Positions 26,301 through 34,596 of a DNA stretch of 64,000 bases are shown here, piece after piece. Made by a program: the position numbers and the translations under genes. The stretch's first letter is position 1. Every line of letters begins with the position of its first letter. The notes below the pieces were generated by a model. It did no database searches. It saw only the letters and a program-made list of their open reading frames with translations, and was not told where the DNA came from. The stretch is from positions 20,654,495 through 20,718,494 of the forward strand of contig OZ037765.1 of assembly GCA_964035545.1 (NCBI GenBank), written 5' to 3'. The DNA comes from Bugula neritina. Its lineage: Eukaryota > Bryozoa > Gymnolaemata > Cheilostomatida > Bugulidae.

Positions 26301-29300
26301 CTAACGGGAGAAGAGCCGGTAGTACGTACTTGTACTATGCCTGGCCACTCCCGGGGCATCGTCCACCGCAAGGTAGACGGTGGCCGTACCTCCAAGCCGG
26401 GAGCTGTAGAGAGCGCGCACCCGAAAGTCCCACCTGTCCGCAGCTCTAACCAGCTGACACGGAAAGGAAAGACCTCGGTGCCATGCCTCCACTCCCCCTC
26501 AGAACCAGTGAGCCTACCACCCACCTCTCCACCAAACTGTACTCCTTCTGTTCAAGAAGATAACAGCAGGCCATCGCGGGAAACCGCGATGAAAAGTCCT
26601 CTAGAGAAGCCGCCCTCCGGGCAAAGGACTGCCTCACCCCACAGCCAGGAGACCCGTGGGAGAACATCAGACGGTTGCGTGGATGACGAACAGCGCCCAG
26701 AGACGGCCACGTCACTACACAAAACCGAGGCTACACCTCACCTTGGGGACCCTGACATGCCCCCAGAAGTGGCACAGGACCCCCACGCCGCACCTGTCTC
26801 AACCGATGGCGTCAAGGAGCTAGGACACCTCCAGGAAATTATTCCGGGGGTGGTAGCCGACGTCTATCGAATGAAACGGGAAGGGCGACGACCCAGTGAC
26901 AGACAACGGAAGCAGGGCTGCGCTGAGTGGCAGCTGTACTGCCGACGTTGGAACGCACTGCGGATCGGGCCGGATGGTCTACTGACTATATCTTTGGCCA
27001 ATAACCACCACCAGCCAGACCAGGAGAGGACCCTCTGTCCTGCCGCCATCCGCCAAGAGTTGATAGAAGAGGTACACCAACAAGCTCACGGGGGAGCCCA
27101 ACAGGTGTTCACCGAACTACAACTCTGGTGGTATTGGCCTCACATGGAGCGTGATGTACGACGCAGGGTTGGGCAGTGCGGAGTCTGCCGGGTCAGTAAG
27201 CACGGCCCCGCTACTGACGAGGTAGGGCGGCGAAGGCAAAGTGCAGAAAGACCCGGGCAGACGGAGACTGCTAACCTGGTCGACAAACCGCCTAGAATGC
27301 AACCCAAAGCAGTGGCGAGGCAGGAAAAGCCACACCCGTTCAGAGAAGTGCGCTCACCGCCGTTAGCGTGCAAGCCGCCACCGCCACTTCCTAGGTCAGG
27401 AACCGACCTGGAAGTGCAAAAACCCCCCAAGGGAGGGGCTCCATGCGGAGGTACTGGGAAAGCTCCATTTGTCACAAATTGGCTGGAAGCACCACCTGTG
27501 AGACGTGACCGTCCACGGGTGCGTAAACCACCATGGCTGGAGACAACACTTCCCCAGGCTCCGAACGGAGATGCTAGGAAAGCTCCATTTGTCACAAACT
27601 GGCTGGAAGCACCACCCAAGAGACGTGACCGTCCACGGGTGCGTAAACCGCCTTGGTTAGTGACGACACCTCGGAAACGGTGTCCTAAGCCAGGCCCCGC
27701 GTATCGCAAGAACTTACCACGTTCCGTTAAGGGCGCGGTCAAACGTCCTACGAGACGCCGTAAGGGGAAGAGAGCAGAGCGTGGGAGTTGTGAGCACCAC
27801 GAAAATATCAACTTTTGCCTCGGCGGAAATTCAAATAAGATTCATACGCCGGAGGTAATAAGTCGTAGTCACGTTTCACAACCACGCTGCTCGCTCTTTC
27901 ATCACATTAATACAGCTTTGAGTAGACGTATGTAGAATTCATAAACATACCACTCTCATTCACAATGGCTTGCCAAGAATCGAGGGGTGAGTTAGTTATG
28001 TTTTTGGTACGAGGGCTAAACTGTATTAATCAGCTTAACTATGATAGAGTAAGCTGGAGACTCGGTAATGATTTTTTAGTGGTGAGAATTCACATTGACT
28101 CTAAGACTTAACAGTCTGTTACAGCAGTGTGTGTTTTCGATCAACTATTCATTAACTGAGTCTCACGAGTGTCTAATTGAGTTAAGTACCCACCAGGCTG
28201 TATACGCCGGTTGTACTCAGTGTACCCTCTTACACTGTTATACTCTTGCAGATCACACTCGATCGACCAACTCTGGGTCACAGGATCTACACTCTCTCTC
28301 CTCCTTGGATAACGGACCGGAAATGGACAACGGACTGCCCGCGGTGCTGCGTTGAAGACACAGATGGGTGTCGCGACGAACGGAGCGGCAGATTGAAGAA
28401 GCCTGGGGACCGAGTAGGTCACAACACACCTGCCACGTGTGTTACGAAGAGCTTCCCTCACACCAAGGACTACGGCTGCATGTGAATGCACACTTCCTGC
28501 TACGGTTCTGTCCGTGTGGATTTCACGACGTGTACCCATACCCTGTCCTGGCTCACATGATGGACTGTTTCGCGGGCGAGGGCTATGTAGTAGACGCGGA
28601 CAACTACGACCAATACCTAGAAGCGGTCAAACCAATGGTTAAGAAGGCTTTAACCTGGGCCGCATCATCCTCCGGATTTTATACATTGCTAACAGCCGCC
28701 CGTCAGAAGTCCCCTATGGTGAAAACGGTCGCTGCAATCATACCGCGGCTAGACAATACCCCTATGGAAGCATCAGACTCTCCAGAAGAAGCGACGCCAA
28801 CCCCAACCAGGCCTATCTGACTAGCAACCGTCGAAGAAAGACTCTTACGGTTACAGGATGAATTCACCCAGTTGGCTCCCGACTTACTCAGTACCACAAT
28901 GGGCCTTAGTGAATTGAAGGGCTTAGTAGGACGCCTAAAGCGTAGGCTATGTGCACGGCAGGCACGACACCGGATCGAATCCCTACACAAGTAGGAGCTG
29001 ACAGTTGACAATTCCACCCCGTATGTTCCCGGGGTACTACATTGTGATCATGTAAATGCTCGACTGCTAATGACCTACGATCCAGGACTCTCTCTTCATA
29101 GCTGGCCAGTTGTACGCTGGCCATCCGTTATCTTACTATGTGTTTATATATGTCATACATTTGATATTTCTTTTCTTTCTCTTTGTGGGTTTTCTTTACT
29201 TATGTTATTTTTGCATTATTATACTATTTCTGTTTTTATCAGAAAGTATGGCTTTCTGCTGGTGGGGGTGGTGTAATGGGATTACGTAGCATAATAATGC

Positions 29301-30571
29301 ATTTGTCTCCTCCTGTTTGGGAATACTTATGACTATATTTTACTATCCAATCAGAAGGACCGGAAGGCAAGGTTCCGGTCAAGTGACTGTTCGCGGGTTA
29401 GCTAGCAGAAACCATGTGTGTTGAGAGCAGAGGCTCGTAGTAGTAAGACGTGTTATAATTGATTGATGTATTGTGGTTTTGACATACTGTTATAATTATG
29501 TTTATCGAATTAAATAAAGGTTATCGTACGCAAGCTCTGTTAGTAGTTGCTAGTTAAATTGAAACTAAATACGCAGGCAATCCACGCTTGATAATTGTGC
29601 TAAAACTCACAACAATATCTATAATTCCTTTGAGCAATGTCCACATCACTTTCACATGTTTTGGTACCGGAAATATTGTAGTAAACTGTGGGTTTTGAAT
29701 GCAACTAGTGCCTACATGCTCTAGAGAGAATAAGCCAAGTATTTGAATACGAATGAAAGATAACTTTATTTGCATCAGATACAGCTTATGTGGTCCTACT
29801 ACCAGCGAGCTCCAGTAGTAGTCTCACTTTACACCGTAACTCGCCTGCTTTTATATACAGCGAACAAAAGAACATAGAACAAAGAATCTTTTGTGTGTGT
29901 AGTCCGAAGTTCGGTAGCTCCGAAATTCAGCGGGGCCGAAGATCGGGAGGCCCGATCTTCGGACAAGCCGAAACTCGGAACTCCAAACATCGGACCTCAA
30001 TTAACATTATTTAGCAAACAACAAAACCAAGGCAAAATCTATCACAGTATTTCATGGAAATTACATTATACTGAAAGCTTTAACAACAATCACAATAATA
30101 GGGCATTAGAAAGCTAGCCCAACTTAGCTACAATTACAGCATTCAAAATATACGCAACAGTAATTATAATACTGACACACGCAGTTACAGTAGATGATGA
30201 GAATCTATCACAATATGTTAGTAGAGTTTTACTTTTTATGATGATAGACTTCTACAGCTTTCAAATATCAGAAAGAAATAAAACCCTTTAGACAATAGGT
30301 CTTGAGTAATTATAAAACTATACAACTGCACTTTCATTGTTATAGACGTATTTTCACTAAATACTGGCAATGGTGTATTTACAGTTTGCTGCGCCCAAGA
30401 TCTGGTAAAGAGTTCATCTACATTGCATTTCTACTCTCAGCTCTCCTCTACTCAGCACGGATGATACACGCTCCCTTTGAGTCTGTGCCTTTAGCTGTAC
30501 ACCTCATCAATGGTGGATATGACTGTGCTATTCTCTCTGCATCTGCAATAGTTCACTACATTCTGAGATAA
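23384..30571 (+). CDS. Small four-helix membrane protein, two exons, intron holds an LTR element
   Basis: Exon 1 is 23384-23601 (ATG preceded by in-frame stops, donor AG/GTAAGT in phase 2). Exon 2 is 30346-30571 (acceptor TTATAG, stop TAA 30569-30571). The protein is about 147 residues with four hydrophobic segments: residues 3-20, about 52-72, about 94-112, and near the C-terminus. Between the first two is a polar stretch reading GLGKAWASNAWPSKSYDDLL. An alternative acceptor at 30379 would shorten the loop in frame. I do not recognise the family. The 6.7-kb intron contains a 5.3-kb retroelement in the same orientation; without it the intron would be about 1.44 kb. AATAAA at 31273-31278 is a candidate poly(A) signal. 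The exon pair is supported by matched phase and continuous character of the protein, not by a known homologue. Confidence 0.65.
24008..24084 (+). ncRNA. Long near-perfect RNA hairpin, possible intronic miRNA-like precursor
   Basis: Arms 24014-24043 and 24049-24078 pair over 30 consecutive positions around a five-base loop (TAGCA). The three positions that are not Watson-Crick are all G-U wobbles when read as plus-strand RNA; on the minus strand they would be A-C mismatches. Past one A-A mismatch, five more pairs extend the stem to 35 bp, giving a 77-nt hairpin. It lies in the intron of the membrane protein gene, in sense, 230 bp before the LTR element. Size suits an animal pre-miRNA, but the stem is more regular and the loop smaller than usual, so a palindromic MITE remnant or an endo-siRNA hairpin is equally possible. 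I recognise no known miRNA seed. Confidence 0.4.
24317..24659 (+). repeat. 5' LTR
   Basis: 343 bp, TGTAATGGG...CTCACAACA. It contains AATAAA at 24558-24563, a likely poly(A) signal, and an AT-rich TATA-like stretch near 24498. It is identical to the 3' LTR except for G at 24476. Confidence 0.95.
24661..24677 (+). promoter_or_regulatory. Primer-binding site, tRNA-Leu type
   Basis: TGGTGGCAGCGGTGGGA starts one base after the 5' LTR. Its reverse complement ends CGCTGCCACCA and matches the 3' end (acceptor stem plus CCA) of eukaryotic tRNA-Leu of the AAG/TAG type as I remember it. Confidence 0.85.
24694..25623 (+). CDS. gag: Retroelement Gag with CCHC zinc knuckle
   Basis: ATG at 24694 is the first after the primer-binding site; stop TAA at 25621. 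The 309-residue protein has an acidic N-terminus, a helical capsid-like region with the common gypsy-type start (LRVPTFSGEEPAEQFVQEF, residues about 42-60), a helical middle, and a single nucleic-acid-binding knuckle CWGCGRPGHFQKHC near residue 275 (C-x2-C-x4-H-x4-C). Capsid assembly and RNA packaging are the expected roles. The last 41 codons overlap the pol frame. A strong potential splice donor (GAAG/GTGAGG, cut after 24736) lies 43 bases after the ATG, which could make a spliced RNA. Reading frame is intact. Confidence 0.9.
   Translation: MTERGTELPLQRNEGEEDNNAIPIEPEVRVHRECYEEKYRLRVPTFSGEEPAEQFVQEFQDVMEVAQWPPRIALLKLRMALSDKAKPYGVGPDIDGIFASLRARFGISAVDARARLQRLWRDPHTPLQEHATTVMRLVQIAFRDLPQVNRERYTYDAFVQSINDLGLHHQLLARGVTTVEGTLAEGEAYLLASQLHRSRVTSRQVDMEPSAAPTASHAETPAVAKVTQMTVASQVAQMTDTLAELVSALESQLGITSELDRPPVQSPSRGHPSCWGCGRPGHFQKHCPRLQPGLNYDGPRMLPHPAGRR
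25500..27935 (+). CDS. pol: Retroelement Pol-like polyprotein: protease, IN zinc-binding domain and basic tail, no RT
   Basis: This frame is open from 25500 (after TAG) to TAG 27935. It has no early ATG, and the -1 frame relation plus the slippery hairpin argue for expression as a Gag-Pol fusion from about 25578. A Pro/Arg-rich linker is followed by a retropepsin: active site LLDTGCTTNLL (codons from about 25971) and the later ILGMPFLQRHGCRIDF block. A 200-residue disordered Pro/Ser/Thr region stands where RT and RNase H normally lie. Then comes an integrase-type HHCC domain (HQQAHGG ... WPHMERDV ... CGVC, about 27070-27190). The DDE core is absent; instead there is a basic tail with a tandem 40-residue repeat (RPRVRKPPWL), similar to the C-terminal end of many gypsy Pol proteins. 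The frame remains intact despite these losses, so the shortened product was probably maintained. Confidence 0.85.
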   Translation, partial: RTPLLLGVRKTRTLPETLSPTSTRVKLRRPADAPTSGGPPLKPQGRTQWRPPRRTPVRDLAERPPGRQAGCTSRSPPVFSMPPRNRFDKRRTAESARKGAQTPQGAAPLPRQLVPSRRQEPNPSAKAREMRSPKIPLHPHESSLFLPGQIAGKPARYLLDTGCTTNLLGRRFFDTLSAQIRSRLEPYEGDHGTLADGSCIPFYGIIELPWSVCDQTIQERFIVGQLQEDAILGMPFLQRHGCRIDFGKSAMIMGGRELACVDKFGHPLTGEEPVVRTCTMPGHSRGIVHRKVDGGRTSKPGAVESAHPKVPPVRSSNQLTRKGKTSVPCLHSPSEPVSLPPTSPPNCTPSVQEDNSRPSRETAMKSPLEKPPSGQRTASPHSQETRGRTSDGCVDDEQRPETATSLHKTEATPHLGDPDMPPEVAQDPHAAPVSTDGVKELGHLQEIIPGVVADVYRMKREGRRPSDRQRKQGCAEWQLYCRRWNALRIGPDGLLTISLANNHHQPDQERTLCPAAIRQELIEEVHQQAHGGAQQVFTELQLWWYWPHMERDVRRRVGQCGVCRVSKHGPATDEVGRRRQSAERPGQTETANLVDKPPRMQPKAVARQEKPHPFREVRSPPLACKPPPPLPRSGTDLEVQKPPKGGAPCGGTGKAPFVTNWLEAPPVRRDRPRVRKPPWLETTLPQAPNGDARKAPFVTNWLEAPPKRRDRPRVRKPPWLVTTPRKRCPKPGPAYRKNLPRSVKGAVKRPTRRRKGKRAERGSCEHHENINFCLGGNSNKIHTPEVISRSHVSQPRCSLFHHINTALSRRM
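25572..25620 (+). promoter_or_regulatory. Predicted -1 ribosomal frameshift signal between gag and pol
   Basis: The heptamer GTTAAAC (25572-25578) stands in the gag frame as G TTA AAC. After a 4-base spacer comes a stem-loop: 25583-25596 pairs with 25603-25620 in 14 base pairs, mostly G-C, with one 1-base and one 3-base bulge on the 3' side and a 6-base loop. The gag stop directly follows the hairpin. Slipping back one base at AAC enters the pol frame with no stop in between. GUUAAAC is an established slippery heptamer in arteriviruses; its use here is inference. Confidence 0.75.
27437..27676 (+). repeat. Tandem 120-bp coding repeat in the Pol tail
   Basis: Copies 27437-27556 and 27557-27676 are offset by exactly 120 bases (40 codons) and keep the frame. 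Both encode KAPFVTNWLEAPP then RRDRPRVRKPPWL. The core is almost identical; the ends have diverged. Confidence 0.9.
27965..28994 (+). CDS. Accessory C2H2 zinc-finger ORF of the retroelement (ORF3), interrupted by UGA codons
   Basis: The main open stretch runs 28356-28817 and has no ATG before its zinc finger. The finger is CHVCYEELPSHQGLRLHVNAH (C-x2-C-x12-H-x4-H), followed by a second cysteine/histidine cluster (CPCG ... HMMDC), a helical region and an acidic Pro/Thr end. A plausible start is a mini-exon 27965-27986 (ATG, donor GTGAGT) spliced to 28252 (acceptor ATACTCTTGCAG); phases match and lead into the same frame, but a TGA stands at 28353-28355. A second TGA at 28818-28820 has the readthrough context UGA CUAG and is followed by 57 open codons (helical, basic) to TAG 28992-28994. 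Function is unknown; RNA or DNA binding is a guess from the finger. The stops may be decay or may be read through. Confidence 0.6.
28818..28824 (+). promoter_or_regulatory. Stop-codon readthrough context UGACUAG
   Basis: TGA followed by CTAG at the end of the zinc-finger ORF. UGA CUAG is the best-known stimulatory context for readthrough in animals. The same frame stays open for 57 more codons with protein-like, helical composition. Confidence 0.55.
29261..29271 (+). promoter_or_regulatory. Polypurine-type tract before the 3' LTR
   Basis: GGTGGGGGTGG ends exactly where the 3' LTR begins, the position of the plus-strand primer. It contains two T residues, so it is a slightly atypical purine tract. 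Confidence 0.7.
29272..29614 (+). repeat. 3' LTR
   Basis: 343 bp, one base different from the 5' LTR (A at 29431). It is followed by the target duplication ATAT at 29615-29618. Confidence 0.95.
29904..29990. repeat. Cluster of CCGAA-N-TCGG palindromes with a perfect 12-bp hairpin
   Basis: CCGAAGATCGGG at 29936-29947 pairs perfectly with 29951-29962 around a 3-base loop. CCGAAGTTCGG at 29904-29914 and CCGAAACTCGG near 29969 repeat the motif. The patch is GC-rich inside an AT-rich intron just after the LTR element, and looks like the end or core of an unidentified short mobile repeat. Confidence 0.55.
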
Positions 30572-32563
30572 CAACATTACGGTTTGCTTTACTTATGTTC
30601 ACAGTCTAGTTGACTTTCTTAGGGTTAATTTGCTTCACTTCATGTATATTTTAATGGTGAGGGTAAGAGCAAGCCCAGATATCTCAGCATGCATTGTTTT
30701 GTCGCTTTCATCATGCTATTCACTCGGACAGAAAATTCTGGTCATCAGTAATCCAACAATAATATGTTGAGATAAACAGTCTAATTGGTAAAAGTTGCAA
30801 GGATAATGCACTTTTAAAACAGTTATCAAAATTAAAATGAATTATAATCAACTTATGAGGAGAAATCATTTTACTGTTCAGCAGCACTGTTTTGATTATG
30901 ATTTGTATTAGCAGACTGATTATTTTGTTAAATGACTTTTCCAAATGAACAGACTTTCTATTTTTTCCCCTTTTGTGAGTTTAAATTATCAAATTCAATA
31001 GAAATATGAATAATGGTCTTGCACATTGATGAAAGTTACTGGATGCTGGGTATGGTGTGTATGAAGTGCATTATATATTGTATACTATTAATATAGCTTA
31101 CACCATTACAGCATTGCATTTTAAATTGTGAAATTTGTATGTTAAGTGTTGTTCATATAGTTCATTATAAAGCCTTGAATGTAGCAAAGAGTATGCTTAG
31201 CTTAGGATCAACATCATTGGTCATATTTTCCTCCTTTTAAACTTTTTGTATAAATTCTGTTTATTTCTGTCTAATAAAATACACCTAGCAAATGTGATAC
31301 TGGTGTTCATCTGTTAGACTTGTAACATGCTGTTCAAAGTTTGGCATTGTGGGAAATATACTTTATGCTTAATTCTAGGAGTTATTTACCCTTTTTGAAA
31401 ACAAGTTTTCTTTAGGCAGTGCAACAATCTAGAATTTGTAGGAAAATGCAAGCGGTATTATTTCTATACACAGTCTAATCATTTATAGTTCTGGCAGTTG
31501 CATTTATTGAAATAGTTAGGGCTCGGTAGTAAAATTTTTGCAGAATGCTTTAAAATTAGACAAACTAAATGTTCCTATATTTGTAGAAAAATACTCCAAT
31601 TTTCATATCTTATTTAATTTTGAATAAATACTCGTAAAAAGTCTTAGCATTAAGCTTAATAAGTATTCTAAAATGATATAGATTTTCTTGTTTTGTTCAT
31701 AGACTGATTGTAAAGGCTCCATTACACATCTATTGATTGTTTCAGGATAATTGTAATAATAGTAATTTCCATAAATTATGTAAGCAAAAATTTCTACTTT
31801 AGAGTAGAAACTGTTCTAATGTTGAACATGCCATAAAACTAGTACAACTACAAAGTTGTTGTTAAGCTACACCAGCCCATGATAAACATGTACAACGTAC
31901 ACTCCAAATAAATTCATGATTCTACAGTTTTAGTAAAACTTGGCGTTATGTTGTTATATGTTGTTTTTTTGAAAAACAGTCACCTTAATAGTCACTGCTG
32001 ACTTCTACCAGAGCATGTAATATAAATTTTAATTAGTCTAGTTTTGCTGTAGATCTTGTATCAGCATTTATTAAAGGTCAACGTTCGTTCTATTTGAGGC
32101 TGTATTGACCTCTAACTGAATAGAATTGTTACAATACTGTGTTATAAATTGTAAGCTGTATAATGGATATGAGCTCATAACCCTCATGCATGACCTTACT
32201 AGTACATATAGATTTGCAAAAAGAGAGTTCATGTGCTGCATATGCAGCATATTGAGATATGTTTATCCCCAGTAATCGACTATTTAGCTAAAATATGAAT
32301 TAAACTTTTCAAACAATCACTTGCTATTGTAGATGTTGCGTAATCCTGGCCTACATTGTATTTTATCCAATAACATTCTAAGGAATACATATTCCAACCT
32401 TTTTGTTTTCAATACATGTTTTGTATGAACAAAGCTGACAATAAGGTAAGGAATAATCTTAATTGTTAAATCTAAAGCAAACGTAACATGAAGATTACTT
32501 ATTATTGATTATTGCTTTTGCTAATTCACTCTCATTGAAACATTGCTGCTGTGAAGTTTCAAC
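30572..32563. other. 3' UTR of the membrane protein gene and upstream region of the giant gene
   Basis: No coding exon was found. AATAAA at 31273-31278 could end the membrane protein transcript. A small hairpin (TTTCTACT/AGTAGAAA) lies near 31790-31810. The promoter of the giant gene should lie in the right-hand half, but no TATA box or initiator stands out. Confidence 0.5.
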
Positions 32564-34596
32564 ATGGCTGCTCGGTGGTATCTAGTAGTGCTTGCACTAA
32601 CAGGTAAAGATACATTTTTTGAAACTAATTTTATTAATTTATGTCGTCAATACAGCTAATTTTTGGCTAACAGAATTTGTACTTAGTAAGCAATCATACT
32701 GTATTTATACATGTAGTTTTGCTTTGTTACAGTCGTTGCCTTCAGTGAATGCAGTCCTGGTGTCCCTCCTCACAAACAAGTTGATGTGAGTTATCAGTTA
32801 TGTTCTTTTTTTAGTAGCCATGACAACAATGTAGGAGAGGAATATTTGAGTATTGTAGTTATCATGACTAAGTGCAGGTGTATATCATGCCATTGATGAA
32901 CTTGTGTTTCTTTTTTTATTTATTTCATGTTTTATAAAGCGCAATTATTTTTTACAGAAGTTTATCAGAGTATTTCAAAATCAAACAAACCTGCCACAGC
33001 CTGTCAGTGAAATAATTTCGAAGTACCAAGAAGCATCGCATGCAGCACATAAGGACAATGTGTCTGCAAAGAAAAAGCTGAAATCTTTCAAATCTTCTGC
33101 TTCCTTGGCTAAACTCAAACAAGATCGTGTTTACAGTAAAAGCAAAATATCTGAAATGAGGAATGCTAATTTTAAAGCTCGTGAAGATGCTGCAAGAAAG
33201 TCTGTAAATAGTAAGCGTACAACTAGATATGAAGATAAGTTAACTAGAATCTCAGGCGGACGCAGTAAAGATAGTCATAATGCTCGTGCTCAGCATGAAA
33301 AGCCAACTGATCAAAGACGTATAAAGAAGGTAACAGAGTCTGAATTTGACAGATCTACTTTCCAAAGACAGTTCATCGAAAAAGGCGAGCAATTGAAAAG
33401 GCTGGATACTCCTAGCAAGTCTTCTGATATTGAAAAATCAATTGAAGATTTGATTGCGGAGGAAAGGGCGAAATTTTCAAAAACTATTGATCTTGCGACG
33501 AGAAAACTGCCTCAAAAATCAAAGTATGATGACACAAAGTTTGTTCCAGATCAGTTTAAAATTTTCGAAAAGCAGATGAAGTCAAAATCTGAATACAAAC
33601 CAAACACTAATCAGCATCCTTCTAACTCCAACAAAAAGAAATCCTTTGCTGGTGTACCAGAGTACATTGAAGACTTTGTGTATGCTGACTACAAGTCATT
33701 ATCTGAGAATAAGAAAAGTGTAAAGATAAGTACATATAATGAAGATCTTGAGTTTGAAGGCGAAAAGCAAATGCCCGTCAACTTCGTGCCAATAGGTGCT
33801 AGTGACAAAACCAAACAAAGCGTTAAAAATTTGCTTGAGGTAATGTACTAGTACTATTATAAATGTACTGCATAGTATTTTGTTCATCACAAATATTATT
33901 TGATGTAATTGCTACAAATTTCAGAAATCAGGATTTTGTATGCTTTTCGGAACAGATATAAATATAACCGTAGTTAAAGTAGACAATGAACTAGAAGTTA
34001 GATATTAAATATTTATTGTTCTCCTGGGGTATGCTGGGGTCTCACGGCTAAACGTTATGCATACACGTTAAACTACAAGTGATTTTTGCAAAATTGTATA
34101 CTTTTACAAACTAATTTGATTTTTAAAATTTTATTAAAAGGCATTTTCAGATTCTCTATGTATAGCATGCTGGGGCTAACAAATGAATTAACTAACTTTA
34201 AAATTAATAATGTACAGCTCTATGTATAGGCAGCCAGTTTTAATTTTTTGTGGGTGAATTAATTTGATACAACAGCTATGGGCATTTTTTGTTTCTATTT
34301 CCAGAACAATGCCGTGTACTATGACTCTAAAGCACAAGCCACTTTTCTTATCCCTAATGATGAAGGCAAGGAAGTTGTAAGTTATTATTGGCTCAAATAG
34401 ATTGTCCTCACTTTTTTCTCCTGGCTTCTCCATATATATATTTATGCACACAAGAACCTCTAATTTCTTTCACAGAAAGGACGGTTGAAGATGAACGGTA
34501 CAGATATCCATGTAAAAAGATCTGGTGTTCATAAAGACAAGCATATTGTAAAGAGGAGTTTGAGTAAAGATCGTGAAAGGATTCACATTAACTCTG
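32564..34596 (+). other. Giant protein exons 1-5: signal peptide and charged propeptide-like region
   Basis: Exons 32564-32603, 32733-32785, 32958-33839, 34305-34376, 34476-34596. The first 18 or so residues ([18 protein letters not shown]) form a signal peptide. The 294-codon exon 3 is rich in Lys, Ser, Glu and Arg, appears disordered, and does not resemble a normal ADAM prodomain. It ends in a KR-rich region ([15 protein letters not shown]). The ATG context AACATGG is favourable. Confidence 0.75.

Larger units (their letters stand above)
24317..29614 (+). mobile_element. Non-autonomous Ty3/gypsy-like LTR retroelement, 5,298 bp
   Basis: Two 343-bp LTRs (24317-24659, 29272-29614) begin TG and end CA and differ at one base (G 24476, A 29431), so insertion is recent. 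ATAT at 24313-24316 and 29615-29618 is a 4-bp target duplication; the rebuilt empty site centres on the palindrome AGATATCT. A tRNA-Leu primer site and a purine-rich tract flank the interior. The interior is strikingly GC-rich against the AT-rich host and encodes Gag (CCHC), protease, an integrase-type zinc-binding domain and a separate zinc-finger ORF. Reverse transcriptase, RNase H and the integrase catalytic core are missing although the pol frame is open for 811 codons. The element sits in sense in a host intron. It probably depended on enzymes of an autonomous relative. Confidence 0.93.

Noticed and set aside
25072-26715. Several other minus-strand open frames inside gag and pol
   Set aside because: GC-rich coding DNA yields few chance stops on the opposite strand; none shows recognisable motifs.
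27140-27811. Long antisense open frame (223 codons) across the pol region
   Set aside because: It is a mirror of the GC-rich, Pro/Arg-rich pol frame and has no domain or start context; the sense frame carries protease and HHCC motifs.
28246-28485. Alternative frame with CPRC cysteines overlapping the start of ORF3
   Set aside because: No ATG start, and it ends inside the zinc finger coding region; the other frame holds the complete finger.
28353-28820. Selenocysteine as explanation for the two TGA codons in ORF3
   Set aside because: No SECIS-like element or selenoprotein motif was seen; mutation or ordinary readthrough is simpler.
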